From Neobacillus sp. PS3-34 (lineage in GTDB: Bacteria; Bacillota; Bacilli; Bacillales; Cytobacillaceae): a stretch of 64,000 nt of DNA. The stretch is from positions 3,647,001 through 3,711,000 of the forward strand of contig NZ_CP133267.1 in NCBI RefSeq assembly GCF_030915465.1, read 5' to 3'. Of the stretch, positions 30,619 through 40,328 are shown piece after piece. The notes under the pieces were generated by a model. It had not been told where the DNA came from. It did no database searches and saw nothing but the letters and a program-made list of their open reading frames with translations. Numbering within the stretch: the first letter of the stretch is position 1; each line of letters opens with the position of its first letter. A program made the translations under genes and the position numbers.

Positions 30619-31728
30619 TTATACCTGCAATTCTGCTTCTGCAGCTTTCTTCTGGAAATATTCCTCTGCAATTTGGTCAATTTCTTTTTTAAGCTCATCG
30701 ACTAATTCATTTTCGGGAACCTTCCGGACTATTTCACCCTTGCGGAATAACAGGCCTTCTCCACGTGCTCCAGCGATTCCAATGTCGGCTTCGCGGGCTT
30801 CACCCGGTCCGTTAACAGCGCAGCCAAGGACTGCAACCTTGATTGGAGCCTTGATTTTTTGTATATATTCTTCTACTTCATTCGCAATACTGATTAAATC
30901 AATTTCGATTCTGCCGCATGTTGGACAGGAAATTAAGGTTGCAGCATTTGAGGAAAGGCCGAAAACTTTCAATAATTCCCTTGCCACTTTTACTTCTTCG
31001 ACAGGATCAGCACTAAGGGATATACGGAGAGTATTTCCAATTCCTTTGCTGATGATCGCACCTAAACCGGCAGCACTTTTAATTGTACCGGCATACAATG
31101 TCCCCGACTCCGTGATACCAAGATGTAATGGATAATCAAATGCTTTTGCTGCCTTTTCATAGGCTTCAATTGCAAGGTTGACGTCCGATGCCTTCATTGA
31201 AACGATAATATCATGGAAATCGAGGTCTTCTAAAATCTTTATATGGTGAAGCGCGCTCTCGACCATACCGTCAGCTGTTGGATAACCGTATTTTTCAAGG
31301 ATTCTTTTTTCAAGGGAACCGGCGTTTACACCGATGCGAATCGGAATCCCACGTTCTTTAGCGGCCTTTACAACTGCCTCTACCTTCTCACGCTTTCCGA
31401 TATTCCCCGGGTTAATACGGATTTTATCTGCTCCACCTTCAATTGCTTTTAGAGCAAGCTTATAATCAAAATGAATATCGACTACAAGAGGGATATTGAT
31501 TCTCTTTTTGATCTCAGCTATGGCATTGGCAGCACGTTCATCCGGACATGCAACTCGGACAATTTGGCAGCCAGCCTCTTCGAGCCGTTTAATCTCGGCG
31601 ACCGTAGCTTCAACATCATGCGTCTTGGTCGTCGTCATGCTTTGTATGATTAACTCATTGCTCCCGCCAATCGTTAAATTCCCCACTTTAATTGGACGGG
31701 TCTTTGTGCGATGTATAATTTCATTCAA
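30619..31728 (-). CDS. ispG: 4-hydroxy-3-methylbut-2-enyl diphosphate synthase IspG
   Basis: This is a MEP-pathway [4Fe-4S] enzyme converting MEcPP to HMBPP, upstream of IspH. The TIM barrel starts near [12 protein letters not shown], with [12 protein letters not shown] and IRINPGNIG. The cluster-binding C-terminal part has CPTCGR and [11 protein letters not shown] (three Cys). 369 residues, normal length, no frame break. Confidence 0.95.
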   Translation of the reverse strand: MNEIIHRTKTRPIKVGNLTIGGSNELIIQSMTTTKTHDVEATVAEIKRLEEAGCQIVRVACPDERAANAIAEIKKRINIPLVVDIHFDYKLALKAIEGGADKIRINPGNIGKREKVEAVVKAAKERGIPIRIGVNAGSLEKRILEKYGYPTADGMVESALHHIKILEDLDFHDIIVSMKASDVNLAIEAYEKAAKAFDYPLHLGITESGTLYAGTIKSAAGLGAIISKGIGNTLRISLSADPVEEVKVARELLKVFGLSSNAATLISCPTCGRIEIDLISIANEVEEYIQKIKAPIKVAVLGCAVNGPGEAREADIGIAGARGEGLLFRKGEIVRKVPENELVDELKKEIDQIAEEYFQKKAAEAELQV

Positions 31729-31869
31729 GAGAAATTCGCTCCTTTAAAATATGGAATTCGAATATTAATTATAAAAATGTACTACTTATATATTTTATCA
31801 GTCTCCCGGCAATCTTGACAAGGAGATTAACTGCTAAGGCTGGAACAGCTTTCCTTGATACTCCTTTGT

Positions 31870-32211
31870 TTAATGATTCTTTACCTTTGAATAGTCCGGA
31901 AAGCGGTATGATTTGCCGATTTGAATTTTTTCTGGCTGAAGCCCTGAATTAAGCTTTTCAAAATCCGTTATTACATCATCAATGGCTACAGGAATGTTAT
32001 GGGCCAATTGGTGTTCGACAATCGTCAGTACGGTTTCGCCGGGCGCTACCTTCACTTCAAAATAGGGTTGATTTGCGGAAATTTTATTTTCAGCTAACGC
32101 ATCTGCCTTCTTTGTCTGGATATGCGGCTGCGGAAGGGTGCCCTGAGTCAAATCAAAATAAATAACATAAATGCATAAAATGGAAACAAGCAGCACGATT
32201 AGCTTTTTCAT
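31870..32211 (-). CDS. yqfZ: YqfZ, LysM-like secreted or membrane-anchored protein
   Basis: This ~113-residue protein has an N-terminal signal-anchor (KKLIVLLVSILCIYVIYF) followed by a LysM-like module: VAPGETVLTIVEHQ, then FEKLNSGLQPEKIQIGKSYRFP. It is probably attached to the outer face of the membrane, binding peptidoglycan. ATG 32211 has GGAGG 7 bases upstream; a longer in-frame start exists at 32244 without a site. In B. subtilis the gene is linked to sporulation. Confidence 0.78.
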   Translation of the reverse strand: MKKLIVLLVSILCIYVIYFDLTQGTLPQPHIQTKKADALAENKISANQPYFEVKVAPGETVLTIVEHQLAHNIPVAIDDVITDFEKLNSGLQPEKIQIGKSYRFPDYSKVKNH

Positions 32212-32272
32212 CGACAAACCTCCATATAGATGGAATTTGTACAATAAATATGCTTGTCCAATTTAATTTAGA

Positions 32273-32299
32273 ACAAAAAAACGCGCTTTAAAAGCGCGG
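32273..32299 (-). terminator. Terminator of the yqgB gene (minus strand)
   Basis: CGCGCTTT-TA-AAAGCGCG perfect stem; on the minus strand it is followed by seven T. Confidence 0.83.
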
Positions 32300-33074
32300 T
32301 TATTCGATCCTGTTTTTTGGTCTCGGCGTTTCATTAATGGCAAGAAATAGAACGATGATAGCAACGAGCCAATTGATCAAGAAATCTTTTGGTACTGTTG
32401 TTTGAATAGCAGCCATAATCGTGAAGAAGAGGGTCGGCAGCGTTTCGCTATAGGCAGCCATTCTCCATAATTGGCGGAAGTGCAGCTTGCGACCGGTTAA
32501 ATTTTTTATTAAAAGGCCAAAAGGGCAAGAACAGTCACTTCTACAAAGCTTGCTGCACTGGAAAATAAAAATACAAACAGTGAGATCACCGCGATAATAA
32601 TGTATTTTGAATTGCTGAGCAAATCGATGAATTCAAGTAATTCTTTGTTGGTCACCTTGATAGTATTCAGCATTGTATACGGGTAGGGTTGGATTTTCCG
32701 CCCGCAACCAAGGCAAACTCATTTTTCAATAATGCAAGTGTATTGCTATCAGTACTTAAATTTTCAGTGGTAACCGCACCAGTGGAATCAAGAATGATCG
32801 TAAAATCGTCCTTGTTAATGGTCACAGGGACTTTACTCTCTGAAGTTAAGCGGCCGTCTTGAATTGAAAAAGCAGGCAATTCATCTTCAATAACATTCCG
32901 GCTGGAATCGATACCCGAATTAAGTGCAGAGCTGATAAAAACTAATGAAGGCAGAATGGAAAGAAAGGTAAGAAAAAATACATACAAGATGGTTTTTCCA
33001 ATCCCTTGAAAACGAAAAAGAGCAATATCCTTGGGAGAATAGATGCTTCTATAAAATTGTTTGAAAATATTCAT
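32300..33074 (-). CDS. yqgB: DUF1189 membrane protein YqgB, two frameshifts
   Basis: This is a multi-pass membrane protein of the DUF1189 family, function unknown. The visible N-terminus (MNIFKQFYRSIYSPKDIALFRFQ) has the family start, with one membrane helix then a ~100-residue outside domain. The frame ends at 32667. One A added to the run at 32694-32697 (minus strand) gives AGGKIQPYPYTMLNT and three further membrane helices. A second base at 32519-32522 beside GGCC gives LFGLLIKNLTGRKL and ends PRPKNRIE at stop 32300-32302. The repaired length (~258) agrees with B. subtilis YqgB (~252). Confidence 0.83.
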
Positions 33075-33309
33075 ACTAACACACCCTTAAACAGATTCAC
33101 TTTTCTATTCTAGCTTTAGCGCAGTTTATATACAAGAAGTACCATCAAAAAAAACTAATTTACTGTAATGTTTTTGTAATAATTAAGAGAAATGTAAAAG
33201 CAGTGTAAATTTATAGTGCAAATCATTTACTTTTTCTTTAAATATTTTACATAATAAGATGAGCTTAATGTTGGTTTTTGTCGAAAGTAGGAAAGATGAA
33301 GGTGGAAAA

Positions 33310-34113
33310 ATGAATTTTCAGGGGACTGATATGTATACCAGGCTTATCGCCGGAGTCGGATTATTGGCAGCAATTGTGCTCTTTTGGGCAATTGGCAGGT
33401 TCATTATCAAGACAGTTGTGAAGCTTATGAAGTTCGGGGAGAGTTCTGCGAGTGAGCCGGTACAACTTGATACAAGCTATTTCGTCCAATCTCCCGGAAT
33501 TGCTCTTGGACAGGCAAAGGAAGAAGTCGTGCGGATGGGCTTTATGGCCAATAGTATCATTGAAGAAACAGCTGAACTTATAAAATCTAATTTACATAAA
33601 CATGCTGTGAAAGCATGGGAACTAGAAAAAACAATCCAACATTTATATGAAAAAATATCAGAATATTTATCTGAGCTTTCAAATTATCCTTTATCTGATG
33701 AAGACACTGATAAACATATCATTTTGTTGGAGACTAACGAGGACATTGTTCGTATAGTGGAGCATGTAATGAATATTATCATGCTCATAGAGAAATACGA
33801 CAGTAACTCATTGCCAGCCTTCGATAAATATATAGATAAAATGTTACTCTTGTCTGGGGAAGCATTTAAACAATCCCTTCAAGCTTTTGACTATAATGAT
33901 AAGACAGCTGCAGAGAATGCTAAAAAATTAGAAGAAGAAATTAATAATTTGGAACAGCAATATCACAAAGAACAGATGGAAAGGTTGAGAAAGGGTGTAT
34001 TTACAGGGCATTTAGGTATTATTTACGATGATATAGTCCTAAATATAGAGCTTATTGGCAAACATTCATCCAATATTTCTGTTAATGTACTGAAAAAAGA
34101 CTTTCTAAAATGA
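33310..34113 (+). CDS. Membrane-anchored PhoU-domain protein
   Basis: The 267-residue product has one membrane helix (~12-32, LIAGVGLLAAIVLFWAIG) then a helical PhoU-like domain. The linker YFVQSPGIALGQAKEEVVRMG closely resembles the segment that joins the membrane part to the PhoU domain in Na+/phosphate cotransporters (NptA/YjbB family). The transporter part is absent and nothing upstream encodes it. ATG 33310 has an AAGGTGG site, so it looks like a real, expressed short gene. It may be a stand-alone regulator or a decayed transporter. Not in B. subtilis at this locus. Confidence 0.7.
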   Translation: MNFQGTDMYTRLIAGVGLLAAIVLFWAIGRFIIKTVVKLMKFGESSASEPVQLDTSYFVQSPGIALGQAKEEVVRMGFMANSIIEETAELIKSNLHKHAVKAWELEKTIQHLYEKISEYLSELSNYPLSDEDTDKHIILLETNEDIVRIVEHVMNIIMLIEKYDSNSLPAFDKYIDKMLLLSGEAFKQSLQAFDYNDKTAAENAKKLEEEINNLEQQYHKEQMERLRKGVFTGHLGIIYDDIVLNIELIGKHSSNISVNVLKKDFLK

Positions 34114-34138
34114 AAACAATAAAAAAAGGAGAGGGAAA

Positions 34139-34621
34139 ATGGACATATTATATTGGTCGTTAATTACGCTTCTCTTTGCTGTAGCGTTTGTGGGGTTGGT
34201 ATATCCAATTATACCTAGTGTTTTATTTTTGCTTGCAGGATTTTTATTATATGGCTTCCTTTTTTCTTTTCAGCACTTCACCTGGTATTTTTGGGTAATT
34301 CAAGGATTGCTTGTTGTCCTGTTATTTGGTGCAGACTTCCTGTCCAATATGATTGGTATAAAGAAATATGGAGGATCAAAAGCGGGGATATGGGGAAGCA
34401 CGATTGGTATAGTGGCAGGTCCAATCGTTATTCCTTTTTTAGGAATTCTAATTGGCCCATTTATAGGTGCTATTGCGGCTGAATTTATTTTTAATAAGAG
34501 GAGCTTCTCTGAAAGCGTGAAAATTGGCTTTGGTTCTGTTATAGGTTTTATTAGCAGCATCATCACAAAGTCAATCATCCAGGTGTTAATGATCATTTAT
34601 TTTCTTGTCGTTGTATTCTAA
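34139..34621 (+). CDS. yqgC: DUF456 membrane protein YqgC
   Basis: This is a 160-residue DUF456 family protein with about four membrane segments and Gly-rich turns: VGLVYPIIPSVLFLLAG, FGADFLSNMIGIKKYGGSKAG and FLGILIGPFIGA. Function unknown. Ribosome site AAGGAGAGGG before ATG 34139, 25 bases after the PhoU-like gene. A perfect terminator follows. Confidence 0.85.
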   Translation: MDILYWSLITLLFAVAFVGLVYPIIPSVLFLLAGFLLYGFLFSFQHFTWYFWVIQGLLVVLLFGADFLSNMIGIKKYGGSKAGIWGSTIGIVAGPIVIPFLGILIGPFIGAIAAEFIFNKRSFSESVKIGFGSVIGFISSIITKSIIQVLMIIYFLVVVF

Positions 34622-34626
34622 ATTTT

Positions 34627-34660
34627 ACAGCCCTATCCACCTGATAGGGCTGTTTGTTTA
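34627..34660 (+). terminator. Terminator after yqgC
   Basis: ACAGCCCTATC (34627-34637) and GATAGGGCTGT (34643-34653) pair exactly; TTGTTTATT follows. Confidence 0.85.
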
Positions 34661-34704
34661 TTGTTAACAGACAAGAAAGTTTAATTTTTTTTAAAAGTAC
34701 TGAT

Positions 34705-34823
34705 GTCTAGCTTCAGCGCCTACCCCCTCGAGGTCGCTTCGGTCCTTCCGATGAAGTCAAAGAACGACTTCACCTCTAGGCCCTCCAGCGCTTGTCGGGG
34801 GTGATCAAGGCGCTTGCGTTTTT
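34705..34823. repeat. Dispersed intergenic repeat, copy 1 (TCTAGCT...GGCGCTTGCG family)
   Basis: The sequence begins TCTAGCTTCAGCGCCTA and ends TGTCGGGGGTGATCAAGGCGCTTGCG. Both ends recur in the longer copy at 56258-56503. A GC-rich repeat of this type is common between genes in many Bacillus genomes (general knowledge, not searched here). It abuts the 3' end of the Fnr-like gene and contains self-complementary pieces (GAAGTC...GACTTC). Confidence 0.7.
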
Positions 34824-34824
34824 C

Positions 34825-35520
34825 TTAGTTCAATCCGCAAATTTCAGCAGAGCAATTTTGGCAGTCTACCTCTCTTTTTAAATAACTGAGGTTTTTTACC
34901 GTGAATTTTTGCTGCTCATATGAAATGATGTCCATTTCGCGCAGCTCCTTTAGTAAACGCTGGATTACTTCTCTTGTACCGTAGGTCAGGTTTGCAAGCT
35001 CCTGATGGGTTAGCGGCAAGTCAATGAGTATTCCATTTTCTGTCATGATACCATATGAATTGCAAAGCCGAATCAAAATGGAATATAAACCGCCTTTTTT
35101 GCCATTCATTATTAAATCCTGGCATTTCATTTGAGCTTTTAAATATCGAGTGCTTAACCAGGAAACCAGAGAAATCATTATCGAAGGATCATTTAAAACA
35201 AAAGACTCAAACTGTTCCTTTTTAATAAATAAAAATTCGCAGTCAGTCACTGTTTTTGCAGAAAAATGGTAGTGGGGTTCATCTTTAAAAATTTGATATT
35301 CCAGAAGAAGCTCACGGCTGTTTAATATCTTTAATAAAAATTCTTTTCCCTTTTCATGGACCCTGCCAATAGCAGTGCTTCCTTTTAAAATAAGAAATAT
35401 GTACTGAACAGGATCTTTTTCTTGAAAAAGGACAGTACCAGCTTTAATTTTTTGTACGGACTCATTCTTCCCGAAAAATTGAAGCAATAAATTGTATAAA
35501 GAAATGCTCTCGTTCTGCAT
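34825..35520 (-). CDS. Crp/Fnr-family regulator with C-terminal CX2CX4C
   Basis: This is a cyclic-nucleotide-binding-like fold regulator. The N-terminal beta-barrel (~15-115, with KIKAGTVLFQEKD) precedes a long dimer helix and an HTH (LTHQELANLTYGTREVIQRLL). The C-terminus carries DCQNCSAEIC, cysteines spaced C-X2-C-X4-C, the arrangement used for the [4Fe-4S] cluster of B. subtilis Fnr, an oxygen sensor for anaerobic genes. ATG 35520 with AAAGGAG is preferred over 35547. An Fnr orthologue is likely but not proven; ldh lies 14 kb downstream. Confidence 0.78.
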   Translation of the reverse strand: MQNESISLYNLLLQFFGKNESVQKIKAGTVLFQEKDPVQYIFLILKGSTAIGRVHEKGKEFLLKILNSRELLLEYQIFKDEPHYHFSAKTVTDCEFLFIKKEQFESFVLNDPSIMISLVSWLSTRYLKAQMKCQDLIMNGKKGGLYSILIRLCNSYGIMTENGILIDLPLTHQELANLTYGTREVIQRLLKELREMDIISYEQQKFTVKNLSYLKREVDCQNCSAEICGLN

Positions 35521-35547
35521 CTTTGCCACTCCTTTTAATGCATCCAT

Positions 35548-35864
35548 GCTTCGATTTAAAAGAATTACTTACTGCCTGTCAATAAGGGACTTCACATGAA
35601 ATGAAAGCTTTTTGTGACTGTAGGGCATTTATCGTTGACAATATGCGGTTTTTAAAAAATGACAATTTAACGAAAGATGCTCGTGCACCTAGGAATAAAG
35701 TTTTGGATACAGGGCAATGTATCTATGTCAGCTAAGAGCATATCATTTGAAACAATGATGGAAGTTTGGTAATCTTAACCTGAAAAGCTTTAGAAATATT
35801 CTAAATTCAAACGGTTTAGGAAACTAAGGCTATAAAATTAATTATTACATAGGAGGATATTATA
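35548..35864 (+). other. Intergenic region between the Fnr-like gene and sodA
   Basis: This is A/T-rich and has no supported gene. A TATAAA hexamer at 35831-35836 sits at a plausible distance before the sodA ribosome site (TAGGAGG), but no clear -35 is visible. I looked for an Fnr-type TGTGA-N6-TCACA site and saw none. Confidence 0.4.
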
Positions 35865-36473
35865 ATGGCATTCGAATTACCGCAATTACCTTATGGTTAT
35901 GACGCCTTGGAACCAAACATTGATAAGGAAACAATGAATATTCACCACACTAAGCACCACAACACATACGTAACAAATCTAAACAATGCATTAGAAGGAA
36001 ACGAAGAATTGCTTTCTAAAAGCGTTGAAGAAGTTGTAGCAAACCTTGATGCGGTTCCTGAAAATGTCCGCACTGCAGTTCGCAACAACGGTGGCGGCCA
36101 CGCTAACCATTCTCTATTCTGGCAAATCCTTTCACCAAACGGTGGTGGTGAGCCAACAGGTGAGTTGGCTGACGCACTTAACAAGAAATTCGGTAGCCTT
36201 GAAAACTTCAAGGAAGAGTTCGCTAAAGCAGCTACTACACGTTTTGGTTCAGGCTGGGCTTGGCTTGTAGTTAATAACGGAGAATTAGAAGTAACTAGCA
36301 CACCAAACCAAGATTCTCCACTTATGGAAGGAAAAACTCCTGTACTTGGACTTGATGTTTGGGAGCATGCTTACTACTTGAAATATCAAAACCGCCGTCC
36401 GGAATATATTAACACTTTCTGGAACGTTGTTAATTGGGACGAAGTTTCAAAACGATACAACGAAGCAAAGTAA
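35865..36473 (+). CDS. sodA: Superoxide dismutase, Mn/Fe family
   Basis: This dismutates superoxide and is the main cytoplasmic SOD of Bacillus. Metal ligands: His in HHTKHH (~27), His in NHSLFWQIL (~82), and Asp/His in DVWEHAYY (~164-168). Gly/Gln signature residues near NNGGGHANH and the FGSGWAWLV strand indicate the Mn type. 202 residues, typical; codon use is biased toward strong-expression codons compared with neighbours. Own terminator at 36483. Confidence 0.97.
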   Translation: MAFELPQLPYGYDALEPNIDKETMNIHHTKHHNTYVTNLNNALEGNEELLSKSVEEVVANLDAVPENVRTAVRNNGGGHANHSLFWQILSPNGGGEPTGELADALNKKFGSLENFKEEFAKAATTRFGSGWAWLVVNNGELEVTSTPNQDSPLMEGKTPVLGLDVWEHAYYLKYQNRRPEYINTFWNVVNWDEVSKRYNEAK

Positions 36474-36482
36474 TAATGATAA

Positions 36483-36515
36483 AACAAAAAGGCGGACGCT
36501 TGTCCGCCTTTTGTT
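36483..36515 (+). terminator. Terminator after sodA
   Basis: AACAAAAAGGCGGAC and GTCCGCCTTTTGTT form a long perfect stem around GCTT. Confidence 0.88.
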
Positions 36516-36629
36516 CTTTGTAATACAGAAAAACTCCTGCCACTCCGCTTGCTCCATCTTACTTCCTCTTAGCGAATAATAAAGCAATGCTTGTTAAAGA
36601 CTACCCTTATGACAAAGGGGAGTTAATTT

Positions 36630-37845
36630 ATGAACAAAAAATTCAAGTTTCTTGGTGACATAGAGCTTAAGGGGGATTTATCCCTTCTTCTAATTATTGG
36701 AGGCTTATACTCATTAAGTGTCGCTCTATCCAACAGTTTCGTAAATATATATCTTTGGAAGCAATCTGGAGAATTTTCCGATTTGGCCTTTATAATTTAT
36801 CGATTGTCATCATTCAGCCGCTGACTTTCATTTTGGCTGGAAGATGGGCTAAGAAGGTAGACAGGGTCATTGTATTTAGAATCGGGGTCATATTTTTGGC
36901 CTTGTTTTATCTGACAGTTTTAGTTGCAGGAACCCATGCATCTCACTATTTAATGCTGCTTGGAGGATTGCTGGGGGTTGGATATGGTTTTTATTGGCTC
37001 GCGTTTAATGTTTTAACCTTTGAAATTACAGAACCAGAAACGCGGGATTTTTTTAATGGTTTCCTTGGGATTTTATCATCTATTGGAGGAATGATTGGCC
37101 CTATGGCTGCAGGGTTAATCATTACCAGGCTTACAAAGTTTACAGGATATACGGTGGTTTTTGGCATGTCTTTGGCACTATTTGGATTGGCCGTTTTCCT
37201 TAGCTTCTTTTTAAAGCCAAGGCGGCAAGCGGAAGATATTGCTTCACACGAATTTTGCAGGAAAGAAAACAAAATCAAAATTGGCGTCTCATAACACATG
37301 CCCACTTTTTCCAAGGCTTGCGCGAGGGGACGTTTTTATTTGTAATCTCGGTTTTTGTTTTTATTTCTACCGGAAGTGAACTGGCACTGGGTACCTTTGG
37401 TCTAGTGAACTCCGGAATTTCCTTTATTGTTTATTTTGCCGCTTCCAGGATCATTAAGAAACATCACCGGAAAAAGTCAATCCTTATTGGTGGAATCATT
37501 TTATACGCTGCAGTCCTACTGATTGTTTGGGATGTGTCCTATTACAAGCTATTAATTTATGCAGGAATGATAGCTATGGCATACCCGATTCTCCTTGTTC
37601 CATATATGTCGATGACATATGACGTTATTGGACAAAGTTGGAAGGCAGCTGAAATGCGAATTGAATATATTGTTGTTCGTGAAATTTTTTTGAATGGAGG
37701 AAGAATTGTTTCCATTCTTGTATTCCTTGCAGCGGTCACATGGTTTGATCAGAGTAAAAGCATACCCGTTCTTCTCCTGATTCTTGGCGCTGGCCATACA
37801 TGTATTTACTGGTTTATTAAAAGAATCAAACTTTCTCCAGCATGA
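36630..37845 (+). CDS. yqgE: Major facilitator superfamily transporter YqgE, two frameshifts
   Basis: This is a 12-helix MFS transporter of ~405 residues when repaired, substrate unknown. ATG 36630 follows AAAGGGGAG. Helices 1-2 span the first ~60 residues. The frame breaks at TTTT 36774-36777; adding T gives SGEFFRFGLYNLS. It breaks again at TTTT 37253-37256; adding T gives FLQERKQNQNWRLITHAHFFQGLREG. Conserved MFS-type loop GRWAKKVDR (~70) lies between helices 2 and 3. It sits between sodA and pbpA exactly as in B. subtilis. Confidence 0.87.
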
Positions 37846-37961
37846 TCAAAACAGCATTTTTTTCTTTTTAAAAAATGGTAAGGGTTCCTCATGGAAAAAA
37901 GGGGGCATTTCTTTTAGAATAGAAGTTATGTGAATCCTTTTAAAGAAAGTGTGAGTAAACG

Positions 37962-40110
37962 TTGGTAAATAAAAAGAAAAAGAAGAAGACTCAAGTCCCT
38001 TTTAGGCTGAATATGCTATTCTTTGTTGTTTTTATGCTTTTTTCAGCGCTAATTTTAAGGCTGGGAGTCGTACAAATAGTATATGGAAATGATTTTAAAC
38101 GGGAAATTGAAAGGACCGAGGATATTACTATCGACAATCCGGTTCCCCGTGGGAAGATTTATGACAGAAATGGGAAAGTAATTGTGGACAACTCCCCGCT
38201 CAACGCAATCACATATACGAAATATCAGAATGCAGACCAGAAGGAAATGCTTATGGTGGCAGCACGTTTGGCTAAGTACATTACAATGGATACAAAAAAG
38301 GTACAGGAGCGCGACAAGAAGGATTATTGGCTTATGGCGCATCCTGATGAAGCAAAAAAGAAAATAACAAAAAAAGACTGGGACCAATATAAACAAAAAA
38401 AACTGGACGATAAAGATTTATATAAAATACAACTGTCCAGAGTTACGGATGCAGAGCTAAGCCAGCTTACTAACAAAGACTTACAGATTTTGGCCATTTT
38501 TCGACAATTTAACAGCGGTTACGCTTTAACTCCGCAAATCGTGAAAAATAAAGGAGTCTCGGCTAAGGAGTTTGCTGTTGTCAGCGAAAATCTCGAAAGC
38601 TTGCCAGGAGTCAATACGACAACAGACTGGGACCGTAACTATGTATTCGGCAGTACCCTGAGAACTGTTTTAGGAAAAGTGACATCGTCTGATGAAGGTG
38701 TCCCAAAGGAGCTCCTCGACTATTATCTTGCAAGAGGATACAGCCGAAATGAACGGGTCGGAAAAAGCTATATTGAGAAGCAGTATGAAGACGTCCTTCA
38801 CGGTGAAAAGGCAAAGGTCAAGAACAAAACGGACAAAGCCGGGAATATCATATCAACCGAGGTAGTTTCTGAAGGAAAAAGGGGAAAAGATCTCGTACTC
38901 ACGATCGATATGGATCTTCAGGCGTCAGTTGAAAAGATTCTCGAAGACCAACTCCGGCTTGCGAAGAAAGAGCCAAGTTCTGGCCTTTTAGACCGCGCAT
39001 TTGTTGTAATGATGGATCCGCGGACAGGTGAAGTGCTTGCGATGGCCGGAAAGCAAATTGGGAAAAATGAAGAAACCGGTAAGGAAGAAATGAAAGACTT
39101 TGCACTTGGAAATATCTCTACTTCCTATAACGTCGGATCAGCTGTCAAAGGTGCAACGATTTTGACAGGATATAAAACAGGAGCCATCAGCCCAGGCTCG
39201 ACTCAATTCGATGAACCGCTAAAAATTCAGAATACACCAGTGAAAAAATCATGGAAAAATTTTGGAAGAATAAATGATTTACGGGCACTGCAGGTTTCGT
39301 CAAACGTTTATATGTGGAAAACAGCCATTGCGATGGGGGGAGGACACTATGCCGCAAACGAATCTCTTCCTCTTAATATGAAGGCGTTTGATACGGTCAG
39401 ACAATCCTTCAGCCAGTTCGGTTTAGGAGTGCGGACAGGTATTGACCTGCCAAATGAAGCAACCGGTTATCCAGGCCAATTAAGAAGCCAGGTTTGCTGC
39501 TTGACCTTGTTATTGGACAATATGATACTTATACAAACATGCAGCTTGCGCAGTATGTGTCAACGATTGCATACGGTGGATACCGTGTGCAGCCACATTT
39601 GGTAAAGGAAATCAGAGAGCCTATCCTTGATAATAAGGAAATGGGTCCTGTAGTACAGGAAATTGAACCAAAGGTATTAAATCGAATTGATGCAAAGGAT
39701 GAATGGATCAAGAGAGTTCAACAGGGCTTTAAAATGGTCATGCAGGTAGGCGATGGCACGGCGGTCAGGTACTTCCATACTGCTGAATATCATCCAGCCG
39801 GCAAGACGGGGACTGCTGAAGCGTTTTACGATGGCCCTAAACGCAAGCAGTTTGGCAAAAGGCCCCACAAGTAATGAATCTAAGCCTGGTCGGCTACGCG
39901 CCTGATGATAATCCGGAAATAGCAATCGCGGTATTGGTGCCATGGGCATATCAGTCAGCGAATGGCCGTGGGACGAGCAACTATATAGGCCGTGCGGCTT
40001 TGGATGCATATTTCGACTTGAAAAAAAAGCGCATGAATGGAAATGCATCGATTCTTCAAACAGGAGATAAATCTTCCAATCAGGATTCTCCTTCGGCTGG
40101 AGGCCAATAA
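37962..40110 (+). CDS. pbpA: Penicillin-binding protein 2A-type transpeptidase PbpA, two frameshifts
   Basis: This is a class B PBP for lateral-wall peptidoglycan crosslinking and rod shape or spore outgrowth. TTG 37962 gives a Lys-rich cytoplasmic start, one membrane helix (~16-36), the PBP dimer domain (VPRGKIYDRNG ~60) and the transpeptidase domain: SAVK (active-site Ser ~398), SSN, and AGKTGTAEAF. One T missing at 39480-39481 (GQFKKPGLLLDLVIGQYD) and one C missing in GGCCCC 39861-39866 (RPPQVMNLSLVGYAP). The repaired length of ~716 equals the B. subtilis protein. Confidence 0.94.
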
Positions 40111-40116
40111 AAGAAC

Positions 40117-40152
40117 AAAACCCGTTTCTCTCAAGAAACGGGTTTTTTGTTT
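40117..40152 (+). terminator. Terminator after pbpA
   Basis: AAAACCCGTTTCT (40117-40129) and AGAAACGGGTTTT (40134-40146) form the stem; T-rich tail. Confidence 0.9.
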
Positions 40153-40205
40153 TTTGTGTTTTTTTAATAAAACTGCACAAAATAAAGGATATGAAGGTTT
40201 TCGGA

Positions 40206-40243
40206 TTTACGTATTCAATACACAGATTTACAAAACCTTTACA
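40206..40243 (+). promoter_or_regulatory. Pho box (PhoP-binding direct repeats) upstream of pstS
   Basis: Four TTNACA-like repeats occur at ~11-base steps: TTTACG 40206, AATACA 40217, TTTACA 40227, TTTACA 40238. This is the arrangement bound by PhoP~P in Bacillus. A further TTAACA lies at 40260 and a TATTCT -10-like hexamer at 40275-40280. Phosphate-starvation induction of the pst operon is therefore expected. Confidence 0.83.
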
Positions 40244-40328
40244 ATGCATTAAAACGCAGTTAACAGTAAAGCATTATTCTATTACCTGTAGGACAAAACA
40301 ACCATATCTCTTAGGGGGAATAACAGAA

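Noticed and set aside
35640..35700. Fnr operator before sodA
   Set aside because: TGTGA occurs near 35613 but the partner half-site TCACA is missing at the right spacing.
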